A stretch of 64,000 nucleotides of DNA, taken from contig JANSXT010000022.1 of the NCBI GenBank assembly GCA_024742765.1, positions 1 through 64,000 of the forward strand, read 5' to 3'. The stretch comes from Phyllobacteriaceae bacterium (GTDB lineage: Bacteria; Pseudomonadota; Alphaproteobacteria; Rhizobiales; Rhizobiaceae). How positions within the stretch are numbered: position 1 is the first letter of the stretch; each line of letters begins with the position of its first letter. The position numbers and the translations under genes are program-made. Below, piece by piece: positions 48,526 to 56,928 of this stretch. Under the pieces are notes generated by a model, which did no database searches, was not told where the DNA came from, and saw nothing but the letters and a program-made list of their open reading frames with translations.

Positions 48526-49131
48526 ATGTTCGACAGCACGCTCCGGCCGAAGCTTGATCCAGTTCTTGAACGGCTTGCCGCGCGTCTGGCCCGCGCCGGT
48601 GCCACTGCCGATCAGGTGACGATCGCCGGGTTGGTGCTCGGCGTCGCCGCTGCCGGCGCGATCGCGCTGCACTGGTTCTGGCTTGGCCTCGCGCTGATAT
48701 TGGTCAGCCGCCTGTGCGACGGGCTCGATGGCGCCGTCGCGCGCATCACCGGCAAGACCGATTTCGGCGGCTATCTCGACATCGTTCTCGATTTCGCCTT
48801 TTACGGCATTGTCCCGATCGGCTTCGTTCTCGCCGATCCCGGCGCCAATGCGGTGGCGGGCGCCGTTCTGATCTTTTCCTTCTACGTCAACGGCGCCAGC
48901 TTCCTGGCCTATGCGATCATGGCCGAGCGGCACGGGCTGACGAGCGAGAGCCATGGCGAGAAGTCGATCTTCTTTACGACCGGCCTCGCCGAGGCCACCG
49001 AGACCATCGCCGTGTTCGTCCTGATGTGCGTGTTCCCGCACTGGTTTCCGGCGATCGCCTGGGTCTTCGCCGCAATCTGCCTCTACACCGCCCTGTCGCG
49101 CATCGTTCTGGCCGCACGTACCTTGCGGTAG
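48526..49131 (+). CDS. CDP-alcohol phosphatidyltransferase family membrane enzyme
   Basis: This 201-residue integral membrane enzyme with about six helices is expected to transfer a phosphatidyl or related group from a CDP-activated donor to an alcohol. The full signature is CDGLDGAVARITGKTDFGG followed by YLDIVLDF, giving the D-G-x2-A-R-x8-G-x3-D-x3-D pattern. It is shorter than and distinct from PgsA and PssA, so the acceptor is unknown; inositol phosphate, glycerol phosphate or choline are possible. It stops five bases from convergent metZ. Confidence 0.87.
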   Translation: MFDSTLRPKLDPVLERLAARLARAGATADQVTIAGLVLGVAAAGAIALHWFWLGLALILVSRLCDGLDGAVARITGKTDFGGYLDIVLDFAFYGIVPIGFVLADPGANAVAGAVLIFSFYVNGASFLAYAIMAERHGLTSESHGEKSIFFTTGLAEATETIAVFVLMCVFPHWFPAIAWVFAAICLYTALSRIVLAARTLR

Positions 49132-49136
49132 TCCGG

Positions 49137-50327
49137 CTACCCCGTCATCGCCAGCGCCCGGTCCAGATCGGCGATCAAATCGTCGGCGTCTTCGAGGCCG
49201 ACCGACAGCCGCATCGTGCCGCCGCCGATCGACAGTTCGGCGCGGTCCTCGTCCGAAAGGTTTTTGTGCGTTGTCGTTGCCGGATGGGTGATCAGGCTCT
49301 TGGCATCGCCCAGATTGTTCGAGATGCCGATAATGTCGAGCGCGTTGGCAAAGGCGAACGCCGACCGCTTGCCGCCCCTGACGTCGAACGCGACCAGCGT
49401 CGAACCGCCGCTCATCTGCTTGGGCACGATGTTGGCCTGCGGATGGTCCGGCCGCCCGGGATAGACGACCCGGCCGATCGCCTCGTGCTCGGCGAGGAAA
49501 TCGGCGACCGCTCCGGCGCTTTGGGTCTGTTGTGCCACCCGCAGCGGCAGCGTCTCCAGCCCCTTGAGCATCACCCAGGCATTGAAGGGGCTCATGGACG
49601 GGCCGGTATGGCGGAAATAGTCGTGCAGATGCTCGTCCACCCAATCCTGCGGTCCGAGCACAACGCCGCCCAGACACCGGCCCTGACCATCGATGTGCTT
49701 GGTGGTCGAATAGACGACGATGTCGACGCCCAGTTCCATCGGCTTTTGCAGGAGCGGCGTCGCGAACACATTGTCGATGACGGTCTTTGCGCCACAGGCG
49801 CGCGCCACCGATGCGACATGGGCGATGTCGATGATCTCCAGCGTCGGATTGGTCGGGCTCTCGAAGAAGAACAGTTTGGTGTTCGGGCGGACGGCTTCTT
49901 CCCACGCTTTCGGATCGGTGCCATCGACAAGCGTCGTCTCGACGCCATAGCGCGGCAGCAATTGCTCGACGATCCAGCGGCATGAGCCGAACAGCGCCCG
50001 CGCGGCCACCACATGGTCGCCCGCCGAAACCTGACACAGGATGGCGGCAGCAACGGCGGCCATGCCCGAGGCCGTCGCGCGTGCGGCTTCGGCGCCTTCG
50101 AGCGCACACATGCGCTTTTCGAACATCTCGACGGTCGGATTGGCATAGCGCGAATAGACAAAGCCTGGATCGTCGCCCTTGAAACGCGCCTCGGCGGCCT
50201 CGGCGCTGTCATAGACAAAGCCCTGGGTCAGAAACATCGCTTCGGACGTCTCGCCGAACGCCGAACGCGCCGTTCCCGCATGCACCATGCGCGTTGCAGG
50301 TTTCAGCTCATGTTGCTTGTCGGCCAT
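49137..50327 (-). CDS. metZ: O-succinylhomoserine sulfhydrylase
   Basis: This PLP enzyme makes homocysteine directly from O-succinylhomoserine (or O-acetylhomoserine) and sulfide. The 396-residue product is of the Cys/Met metabolism family. Features are VYSRYANPTVEMFEKRM, TASGMAAV, FFESPTNPTLEIIDI, and PLP-Lys210 in VVYSTTKHIDGQGR. ATG 50327 follows GGGGTGG and gives the family N-terminus MADKQ...RMVHAGT. The 145 bases upstream carry a SAM-II riboswitch and an intrinsic terminator, which supports the methionine-pathway assignment over other family members. Confidence 0.95.
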   Translation of the reverse strand: MADKQHELKPATRMVHAGTARSAFGETSEAMFLTQGFVYDSAEAAEARFKGDDPGFVYSRYANPTVEMFEKRMCALEGAEAARATASGMAAVAAAILCQVSAGDHVVAARALFGSCRWIVEQLLPRYGVETTLVDGTDPKAWEEAVRPNTKLFFFESPTNPTLEIIDIAHVASVARACGAKTVIDNVFATPLLQKPMELGVDIVVYSTTKHIDGQGRCLGGVVLGPQDWVDEHLHDYFRHTGPSMSPFNAWVMLKGLETLPLRVAQQTQSAGAVADFLAEHEAIGRVVYPGRPDHPQANIVPKQMSGGSTLVAFDVRGGKRSAFAFANALDIIGISNNLGDAKSLITHPATTTHKNLSDEDRAELSIGGGTMRLSVGLEDADDLIADLDRALAMTG

Positions 50328-50342
50328 GGCAGCCACCCCGCA

Positions 50343-50376
50343 CAAAAATCCCGGCCTCATGCCGCCATGAGCCGGG
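50343..50376 (-). terminator. Riboswitch-controlled terminator before metZ
   Basis: On the minus strand CCCGGCTCATG-GCGG-CATGAGGCCGGG (written in two arms; 50376 down to 50350) forms an 11-base-pair stem with one bulged G and is followed by ATTTTTG. It stands between the SAM-II aptamer and the metZ start, so it is the likely expression platform. Confidence 0.85.
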
Positions 50377-50404
50377 TCCCTGCCGTTCCGATATCCGGCA
50401 AATC

Positions 50405-50472
50405 CTCGGCCTTTTAGCGAGTTTTGGGAGCGTGCTCCCGTGGCTGCAAGCCGGCCGGCCAAATCACCACAT
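50405..50472 (-). ncRNA. SAM-II riboswitch (metA-type) controlling metZ
   Basis: All SAM-II elements are visible on the minus strand. P1 is GTGG (50470-50467) with CCAC (50443-50440). The conserved TGATTT follows the first P1 strand, TTGCAG precedes the second, and CGCTAAAAGG forms the 3' part. The H-type pseudoknot pairs GGCC (50460-50457) with GGCC (50411-50408). An extra small hairpin GGGAG-CACG-CTCCC lies in the variable loop. SAM binding is expected to reduce metZ expression. Fold and placement match the known alphaproteobacterial class. Confidence 0.93.
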
Positions 50473-50482
50473 CAATAAGCTG

Positions 50483-50511
50483 TCCATAAAGGGCTGCGTG
50501 CCTTGCGTCAA
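50483..50511 (-). promoter_or_regulatory. metZ promoter
   Basis: Minus-strand TTGACG (50506-50511) and TATGGA (50483-50488) are separated by exactly 17 bases. Transcription would begin close to the 5' end of the SAM-II aptamer. Confidence 0.6.
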
Positions 50512-50562
50512 TTGGCGGCGCTGGCCATCGTGCCGCCGCACGGGGGCAGGGCAGGCAGTTTC

Positions 50563-51660
50563 ATGACGCGGCGCGACAGCGGCATCCTCGCCGATCACGA
50601 CATTGAAGGCTTGGTGGCGGCCGGCGCGATCGGCGTGCCGCGCCCGCTCGACGACAACCAGATCCAGCCGGCGAGCCTCGATCTGCGCCTCGGCACGACG
50701 GCCTACCGGGTGCGCGCCAGCTTCATGCCCGGCGCCGCCCATACCGTCGCCAACAAGCTTGCCCAATATGAGCTGCACCGCATCGACCTGACCGAAGGGG
50801 CCGTGCTGGAGACCGGCTGCGTTTATATCGTGCCGCTGCTGGAAAGCCTGGCCCTTCCGGCGGAGATCGCCGCCGCGGCCAACCCGAAAAGTTCCACGGG
50901 CCGGCTCGACATCTTCACCCGTGTGATCACCGACAATGCGGTCGAGTTCGACAAGGTGCCGGCCGGCTATCACGGCCCGCTCTTTCTTGAGGTCAGCCCG
51001 CGCACCTTTCCCATCATCGCACGCACCGGCTCGCGCCTGACGCAGATCCGCTTCCGCAGCGGCCATGCCGTGCTGGGCGCGAAAGAACTGGCGGACCTGC
51101 ATGACACCGAGACCCTGGTCGCCGGCGACGCACCGAACATCTCGCAGACCGGGATCGCCCTGTCGGTCGACCTGTCAGGCGATGCATCCGGCCTTGCCGG
51201 CTATCGCGGCAAGCGGCACACGGGGCTTGTCGATGTCGACAAGCCCGGCGCGCACGACGTGCTCGACTTCTGGGAGCCCGTCCATGTGCGCGACCGCAAA
51301 GAGCTGATCCTCGATCCCGACCAGTTCTACATCCTCGTCAGCCGCGAGGCGGTCCATGTGCCGCCTTTGCATGCCGCCGAGATGACGCCTTTCGATCCTC
51401 TGGTCGGCGAGTTCCGTGTCCACTATGCAGGCTTCTTCGACCCCGGTTTCGGCCATTCGGCGGCGGGCGGCACCGGCAGCCGCGCCGTTCTGGAAGTGCG
51501 CAGCCATGAGGTGCCGTTCGTGCTCGAACATGGTCAGATCGTCGGCCGTCTGGTTTACGAGCATATGATCGGCCGGCCCTCGGCGCTCTATGGGGCGGAC
51601 CTCAAATCCAACTATCAGGCCCAGGGCCTCAAGCTTTCGAAGCACTTCCGGGCGCTGTAG
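50563..51660 (+). CDS. 2'-deoxycytidine 5'-triphosphate deaminase, long form
   Basis: This long protein of the Dcd/dUTPase superfamily (365 residues against about 190 for E. coli Dcd) appears to hold two trimer-fold units. It is annotated as a dCTP deaminase in alphaproteobacteria and would supply dUTP/dUMP for thymidylate. The first unit has IQPASLDLRLG and the nucleotide-binding NPKSSTGRLDIFTRVI; the second has DPDQFYILVSREAVHVPP and AVLEVRSHEVPFVLEHGQIVGRL. ATG 50563 has no strong ribosome site. The gene is divergent from metZ and its last 32 bases overlap the end of the sodium channel gene on the other strand. Confidence 0.88.
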   Translation: MTRRDSGILADHDIEGLVAAGAIGVPRPLDDNQIQPASLDLRLGTTAYRVRASFMPGAAHTVANKLAQYELHRIDLTEGAVLETGCVYIVPLLESLALPAEIAAAANPKSSTGRLDIFTRVITDNAVEFDKVPAGYHGPLFLEVSPRTFPIIARTGSRLTQIRFRSGHAVLGAKELADLHDTETLVAGDAPNISQTGIALSVDLSGDASGLAGYRGKRHTGLVDVDKPGAHDVLDFWEPVHVRDRKELILDPDQFYILVSREAVHVPPLHAAEMTPFDPLVGEFRVHYAGFFDPGFGHSAAGGTGSRAVLEVRSHEVPFVLEHGQIVGRLVYEHMIGRPSALYGADLKSNYQAQGLKLSKHFRAL

Positions 51661-52450
51661 CCGGCGAACCCTCCTCGGGCCGGAGCGCACGAACCTCGGC
51701 GCGCAGCGCGCGCACTTCTTCCAGAATAAGCGCCTGCTCGTCATGCAGCGATGACCGTTCGTCGGCCGCCTGCGCATCATGCTCGGCCTGCATGGCGGAG
51801 ACCACCACACCGATGAACAGGTTCAGGACCGTAAACGTCGTCGCCGCGATGAACGGGATGAAGAATGCCCATGCCCATGGGAAGGCATCCATCACCGGCC
51901 GGACGATGCCCATCGACCAGCTTTCCAGCGTCATGATCTGGAACAGCGAATAGGCCGAAGCGGCGATCGAGCCGAACCATTGCGGGAATTCACCGCCGAA
52001 CAGCTTCGTCGCCATCACCGAAAAAACATAGAAGACGAGCATCAGCAGCAGAACGATCGAGCCGAGCCCCGGCAATGCGGTCAGCAGTCCGCCAACGACG
52101 CGGCGCATGGAGGGCACGGCGCTGATCAGGCGAAGAACGCGCAGGATGCGCAAGGCGCGCAGCACCGAGAACGGGCCGGCTGCGGGGATCAATGCGATCG
52201 AGACGATGATCAGGTCGAAGATGCGCCACGGGCTCTTGAAGAAGTCCAGCCGATAGACGATGAATTTGATGGCAAGTTCGACGACGAACACCGCCAGGAT
52301 CAGCCGGTCGATCGTCAGGAGCGCTGGCCCGACTGCCTCCATCAGGAAGGGCGATGTTTCCATGCCCAGCGTGATCGCATTGATGACGATCAGGATGATG
52401 ATCGCGCGCTCGAAGCGCTGGCTTTCGACGAACGATTTCAGGGACTGCAT
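51629..52450 (-). CDS. Bacterial voltage-gated sodium channel (NaChBac/BacNav family)
   Basis: This single-domain inner-membrane cation channel has 273 residues and is expected to form a homotetramer. S1-S3 run about 15-100. The S4 voltage sensor has Arg every third residue in LRALRILRVLRLIS (about 113-126). The pore carries the selectivity filter TLESWSM at residues 174-180, identical to that of sodium-selective NavAb. S6 is FIPFIAATTFTVLNLFIGVVVSAM, followed by an acidic neck and a C-terminal coiled coil rich in Glu, Leu and Arg. ATG 52450 is preferred to a GTG nine bases upstream. Its 3' end overlaps the convergent dCTP deaminase gene by 32 bases. Confidence 0.95.
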   Translation of the reverse strand: MQSLKSFVESQRFERAIIILIVINAITLGMETSPFLMEAVGPALLTIDRLILAVFVVELAIKFIVYRLDFFKSPWRIFDLIIVSIALIPAAGPFSVLRALRILRVLRLISAVPSMRRVVGGLLTALPGLGSIVLLLMLVFYVFSVMATKLFGGEFPQWFGSIAASAYSLFQIMTLESWSMGIVRPVMDAFPWAWAFFIPFIAATTFTVLNLFIGVVVSAMQAEHDAQAADERSSLHDEQALILEEVRALRAEVRALRPEEGSPATAPGSASKA

Positions 52451-52536
52451 GGAAGACACCGGCCGGGATCGGAATGACGCTGACGCCTATATACGGTCGC
52501 AAGCGGCCGTTTGAAACGGGTGTCGGCTCACGGGCC

Positions 52537-54459
52537 TCAATCCCGTTTCTGGTGGGCCGTGTGCGGCGTCTTTTCCCACTCGAAAGGGCGGCTGAACAGG
52601 TGGATGAGGGCGCGCCATGCGGCCACGGACTGTGCCAGCCAGTAAAACGGGACCAGAAGCACACGCCAGCCGATCCGCCGTCGCTCGTCGGGTTCCGTCG
52701 CCAGCCAGCACAGCGCCCCGAAGGCCAGATAGCTCGTCCCGATCATCAGCCAGTCGATCCAGGCGATCAGACTCATATGGGCGGGGTCGGGCGATTGGAC
52801 GGCTAGCCAGAAGCCGAGCGCGATGGCATTGGCCAGAACGAGAGGATGCAGCAGCGCCGACACGAAAGTGCCGGTAAGCAGGAGCTGCGTGATCGCGAAA
52901 GCCCGCAAATGCATGTTGCGGTAAAGACGCGCCGGCTCGCGCGTATGAACGATCCAGGTCTGCATCCATCCCTTGAACCAGCGCGTGCGCTGCGGCAGCC
53001 ACGTCGCCAATGTGTGCGGCGCATCTTCCAGCGTCGGCCGGCTGATCATCGCTGTCCGGTAGCCGCCGCGCCAGAGCCGCATGCCCAGATCGGCGTCCTC
53101 CGTGACGTTGAACGGATCCCAGCGCCCCACCTGTTCGAGCGCGTGCCGGCGAAAATGGTTCGAGGTGCCACCCAGCATGATCGGGCTGCCAACGCGCACC
53201 AGCCATGGCATCAGGCCGCCGAACAGGCCGGCATATTCGAAGTGGAACAGCGCCGTCAGCGCGTTTCGGCCGGAATTGGCTGTCACCAACGGCGCCTGCA
53301 GGCAGCCGACCGAATCGTCGCTGCGCAGGAATGTCTGCCAGGCTTCTTCCAACTGCTGGGGATGCGGCCGGTCCTCGGCGTCGTACAGCGTGACGAACTG
53401 GCCCCGCGCAAAAGCCAGCGCATAGTTGAGCGCTTTTGGCTTGGTGCGCGGCTGTGCCGGGGGAACCCGCACGATCTCAAAACAGGGCGGCAGGTCCTCG
53501 TGCGCCAGCGCCTCGAACGTTTCGCGATCGTCATTTTCGCAAACCAGAAGAATCTGCAGTTTCGAGCGTGGCCAGTCGATTTTCTTGAGGCTCGCAATCA
53601 GGTCGGCGATGACAGCGCTTTCCTGGTAGAGGCATACCAGCACCGAGTAATCGGGTCGGGTGCGCGGGTCCATGCGGTCAAGTGGCGCCAGCGATCGGGG
53701 TCTGTGGCCAATCACGGCCAGCAGGCGCAACAGCACGCAACTGAAAAAGAATGTCGACATGGCCACATGCAACGCTGCGCCGGCAACACCCGGCTGCGTT
53801 GCGAAGGCGGCAATCACACCCAGCACCAGAAGCGCAGACACCACGCCCTGCCAGAAACGCGCGCCGGCATGGGCGGACATGGCTGGTTCGTCATAGGCAA
53901 GCTTTCGGGTCGCGGTCTCAAGCAGCAACTGAGAGTATTTCCGCGTCAGCAGATCGCGCAACGTGTCCGGCGTTGTCAGCGCCACGGTTCGGGCCCGTCC
54001 ATTTGCTTGCAGCATGGCGCGCAGGGCGGCCACGGCGCGCGGATCGGGCGCGATGACGGGGAGAGTGCGCCCGTCGCGCAACTGGCACCAGATCAGGCGG
54101 GCCCGGACGTTCACGCCCTCCAGCGAGTCGTCCCGGCCGTTCATGATCATCACCACGTCCGCCGGTTCCACGAAACTCGTGCCCAGATCGTCCGCCAGGG
54201 CACGGTAGTAGGTCTCCTGGGCGATGGCGCCATGCGCCAGAAGCTCGGTCGCCGCGGCCGTCCCGTTCTTCGCCGCCAGCATCATCGCTTTTCGGATCAA
54301 CTTGACCGGGAAGCCGATCGGCGCAAGAAACGCGCACGACGTGCACAGGCCATCATCGTTGGTTTGTGTCGCGTTCGGGCCGGAATGCGATGGCGGGACG
54401 CTTTGTCGGCTATTGTGATCTGGTTGGTGCTCGACGAACCGAACCAGAAAGTCTTCCAT
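52537..54459 (-). CDS. Family 2 processive-type glycosyltransferase with N-terminal T2SSE-like domain
   Basis: This 640-residue membrane glycosyltransferase is likely for an exopolysaccharide or surface glycan. Residues about 45-130 resemble the type II secretion ATPase N-terminal (MshEN-like) domain (LLAHGAIAQETYYRALADDL). Two membrane helices follow (about 205-255), then the GT-A core (about 270-480) with PDYSVLVCLYQE, YDAEDRP as the D-x-D site, TEDADLGMRL and the QRTRWFKGW motif of processive GT2 enzymes. Four C-terminal helices (about 505-610) complete it. The layout resembles XagB-type enzymes of alphaproteobacteria. No partner polysaccharide gene is next to it. ATG 54459 with weak AAGG upstream is chosen. 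Confidence 0.88.
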   Translation of the reverse strand: MEDFLVRFVEHQPDHNSRQSVPPSHSGPNATQTNDDGLCTSCAFLAPIGFPVKLIRKAMMLAAKNGTAAATELLAHGAIAQETYYRALADDLGTSFVEPADVVMIMNGRDDSLEGVNVRARLIWCQLRDGRTLPVIAPDPRAVAALRAMLQANGRARTVALTTPDTLRDLLTRKYSQLLLETATRKLAYDEPAMSAHAGARFWQGVVSALLVLGVIAAFATQPGVAGAALHVAMSTFFFSCVLLRLLAVIGHRPRSLAPLDRMDPRTRPDYSVLVCLYQESAVIADLIASLKKIDWPRSKLQILLVCENDDRETFEALAHEDLPPCFEIVRVPPAQPRTKPKALNYALAFARGQFVTLYDAEDRPHPQQLEEAWQTFLRSDDSVGCLQAPLVTANSGRNALTALFHFEYAGLFGGLMPWLVRVGSPIMLGGTSNHFRRHALEQVGRWDPFNVTEDADLGMRLWRGGYRTAMISRPTLEDAPHTLATWLPQRTRWFKGWMQTWIVHTREPARLYRNMHLRAFAITQLLLTGTFVSALLHPLVLANAIALGFWLAVQSPDPAHMSLIAWIDWLMIGTSYLAFGALCWLATEPDERRRIGWRVLLVPFYWLAQSVAAWRALIHLFSRPFEWEKTPHTAHQKRD

Positions 54460-54615
54460 CACAAGACGCCTTGAATACACGCAAACGGAAGAACAGAGCA
54501 CACTATTATGCCGGATCGATCAAGAGTGATGCTTCCTTTTGTTTCAGGTCTTGGTGTGAATAGGCGAGGCTGTTCTGAAAGTGCGGTGGGTACAGGGCAG
54601 ACCTATGGTTGCATT

Positions 54616-55449
54616 GTGGCCCGGCTCGTCGGCGCCTTGGCCGCCGCCGCAATCCTTCTGACCGCCCCGGCCCATGCCGAACCGCCGCGCATCTGGGATC
54701 CCGGCTATCGGGTCGACAGCCCCGATGTTGCCGGTCTGCCGCGCCTGCGCTTTCTGACCAGTCTCGATTTTCCGCCCTTCAACTTCGCCGATGCCAACCG
54801 CAGGCCGACCGGCTTCAATGTCGAACTTGCGCGCGCCATCTGCGCCGAACTGGAACTGACCGACCGGTGCGAGATCCAGGCCATGCCCTGGGACGAACTG
54901 GAGCCCGCGCTCGATGGCCGTCGTGGCGAGGTCATTCTCGCCGGCACCGCCCCGAGCGCCGAAAAACGGACGCGGTTCGGCCTGTCCGAACCCTATTTCC
55001 GGTTTCCGGCACGGTTCGTCGCGGGCCGCGCGTTTCAACCCGGTGATGACTTCGCCCAGGCCCTGGAGGGCCGCAAGGTGGCCGTCGTTGCGCGATCCGC
55101 CCACGCGGCCATGCTCGAGACCCACTTTCTGGCGACCGAGCCGGTGCCTGTCGCGGACATGCCAGCCGCCTATCAGGCGCTCAGGGACGGCGAGGCCGAT
55201 CTGGTGTTCGGCGATGGCGTCACCTTATCGTTCTGGCTGGCGGCGCCTGCCTCGGAGCAATGCTGTCGGTTCGTCTCCGGCCCCTACATGTCCAACGCCC
55301 ATCTGGGTCATGGCATGGTGGCGGTGACACGCGCCCAGGATCAGTTGCTGCTCGACGCCATCAATGCGGCGCTCAAGTCGGTCGAACAGAACGGCGTTTA
55401 TGCCGAAATCTTCGCCCGCTATTTCCCGATCGACCCGTTCGGGTCCTGA
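54616..55449 (+). CDS. Periplasmic solute-binding protein, family 3-like
   Basis: This is an orphan binding protein of the SBP_bac_3 type, which usually serves polar amino acid ABC importers, or a sensor input in other contexts. From GTG 54616 the 277-residue product starts with a good Sec signal peptide ending near AHA. Family wording is FPPFNFADANRRPTGFNVEL, WDELEPALDGRRGEVILAG and an EKRTRFGLSEPYF segment. Start is uncertain; ATGs at 54508 and 54529 would add a non-signal extension. No permease or ATPase is adjacent. Its end overlaps the convergent hydroxylase gene by 31 bases. Confidence 0.8.
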   Translation: MARLVGALAAAAILLTAPAHAEPPRIWDPGYRVDSPDVAGLPRLRFLTSLDFPPFNFADANRRPTGFNVELARAICAELELTDRCEIQAMPWDELEPALDGRRGEVILAGTAPSAEKRTRFGLSEPYFRFPARFVAGRAFQPGDDFAQALEGRKVAVVARSAHAAMLETHFLATEPVPVADMPAAYQALRDGEADLVFGDGVTLSFWLAAPASEQCCRFVSGPYMSNAHLGHGMVAVTRAQDQLLLDAINAALKSVEQNGVYAEIFARYFPIDPFGS

Positions 55450-56261
55450 CCGGCCCGCTTGCCGCCATACCGAAAAGGCAGGGCCAGCGCCCAGCCCAGA
55501 TTGGAGGTTTGCGGTCCGTCGAAGTCCGTCAGCCCGATCCGCATGCTGTCATGGCCAGCGGCGGGCTGGTCAGTATAGGTGCCGAACAGCCGGTCCCAGA
55601 CCGACAGGTTGAAGCCGTAATTGCTGTCGGTTTCGCGCGGCACCACCGAATGGTGGACCCGGTGCATGTCGGGCGTCACGAACAAGGCCCGGACGACCCG
55701 GTCAAGCTTCAGCGGCAGGCGCGCATTGGCATGGTTGAACATCGCCATTCCGTTGAGCACGATCTCAAAGACCAACACCGCAGCGGCGGGCGCCCCCAGC
55801 GCGATGATGACCGCCGCCTTCCACACCATCGAGATGACGATTTCCAGCGGATGAAAGCGCAGTGCGGTCGTCAGGTCGAACCCCTGATCGGAATGGTGCA
55901 TCCGATGGATGCGCCACAGAATCGGCCATTTATGGCTGACCAGATGTTCCAGCCACACCGCGAAATCGAGCACGACGAAGGCGATCAGCCCGGCCAGGAC
56001 GACCGGCACGCCGGTGACGTTGAACAGCCCCCAGCCCTGCTGTTCGGCATAAAGCGCGGTGCCGACGGCCGCCGCCGGAAAGATGATCCGCAAGCAGACC
56101 GACGAGATGACGACCATCGACAGGTTGACGAACCAGCGGCGCGATTTCAGCGCGCCGGCCATTTCCGGCCGTTCCAGCCGCGGCGCCCACAGTTCGAACG
56201 CTGCCATCGCGGCAAAGATCGCGATGAAGGCGGCCAGGCGGATCTGCGGTTCGTTTTCCAT
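55419..56261 (-). CDS. Fatty acid hydroxylase / sterol desaturase superfamily protein
   Basis: This integral membrane di-iron oxygenase has 280 residues. The histidine clusters are visible: HLVSHKWPILWRIHRMHH (two clusters near residues 95-113), NHAN near 165 and HRVHHS near 188. Membrane helices flank them. Bacterial members hydroxylate fatty acids, carotenoids or hopanoid/sterol-like lipids; the substrate cannot be read here. ATG 56261 gives a membrane-facing N-terminus. Its last 31 bases overlap the convergent solute-binding protein gene. Confidence 0.9.
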   Translation of the reverse strand: MENEPQIRLAAFIAIFAAMAAFELWAPRLERPEMAGALKSRRWFVNLSMVVISSVCLRIIFPAAAVGTALYAEQQGWGLFNVTGVPVVLAGLIAFVVLDFAVWLEHLVSHKWPILWRIHRMHHSDQGFDLTTALRFHPLEIVISMVWKAAVIIALGAPAAAVLVFEIVLNGMAMFNHANARLPLKLDRVVRALFVTPDMHRVHHSVVPRETDSNYGFNLSVWDRLFGTYTDQPAAGHDSMRIGLTDFDGPQTSNLGWALALPFRYGGKRAGQDPNGSIGK

Positions 56262-56339
56262 GACAGGCGCACAGATGGCGCCTTGACGCTCGCCGGTCAA
56301 CGCGGCCGGTGGGCACAATGGCGTGAGCGCTCCTGCCGC

Positions 56340-56759
56340 CTAAGACTGCGAGGGCAGGCGGAAGCGCACCCGTGCGGAATGCTCGATGGCGGCGATGACC
56401 AGCGCGTCCAGATCAAGCGCGTCGCGCAGCATCTGCAGGAACCGCAACTCCTCCTGCTCCACATGCAGGTCGGCCGCGGCGATCTCGACGGCAACCGCAT
56501 AGGCTGTCGCATAAAGGCGCTGCGGGATCGTGTCGTGAACCATGGTCAAGATGGTTTCGAGGCCGGTTTCCTCCTCGAGCATGGCGGTGCAATTGTTGGC
56601 CTGTTCGACCAGCACATCGCGGTCGATCCCCTCGAAGATCGGCAGCGTGTCGGTGATCACGCCGATCCGGTTCAATTCGCGGTCGGACAGCCGCGCATCG
56701 GCCGCCGCCACCGTGACCATGATGTAGATCAGCGCCCGGGCCTCATCGATCTTCGCCAT
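56340..56759 (-). CDS. TerB-like (tellurite resistance) domain protein
   Basis: This small cytosolic all-helical protein of 139 residues resembles the TerB/DjlA N-terminal fold. [25 protein letters not shown] and [21 protein letters not shown] are the two paired acidic helices (A-A-D motif) that may bind metal. The family is linked to tellurite resistance and membrane-associated stress systems, but stand-alone members are uncharacterised. No other ter gene is nearby. ATG 56759 is chosen by the family N-terminus. It is divergent from lysK. Confidence 0.82.
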   Translation of the reverse strand: MAKIDEARALIYIMVTVAAADARLSDRELNRIGVITDTLPIFEGIDRDVLVEQANNCTAMLEEETGLETILTMVHDTIPQRLYATAYAVAVEIAAADLHVEQEELRFLQMLRDALDLDALVIAAIEHSARVRFRLPSQS

Positions 56760-56928
56760 CGTTCGATCCTTTGTTGCGTCTCGCCCCGTCTCTAGGTTTG
56801 CGCGTCCGGCGGCGCAAGCGGCAAGCTGCCCGCCCTTTGTCGCATTGGCCGCAATGCCCCACTTCCCATCGCCCTGTCCATGCATTAGTGAACCGGCTTT
56901 CCGCCGCATCGTCCGCCGAGGAACCGCC

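Noticed and set aside
48385-50109. Long frame overlapping metZ and the phosphatidyltransferase gene
   Set aside because: metZ has its PLP motif and the phosphatidyltransferase its full signature in other frames; this one has no motif.
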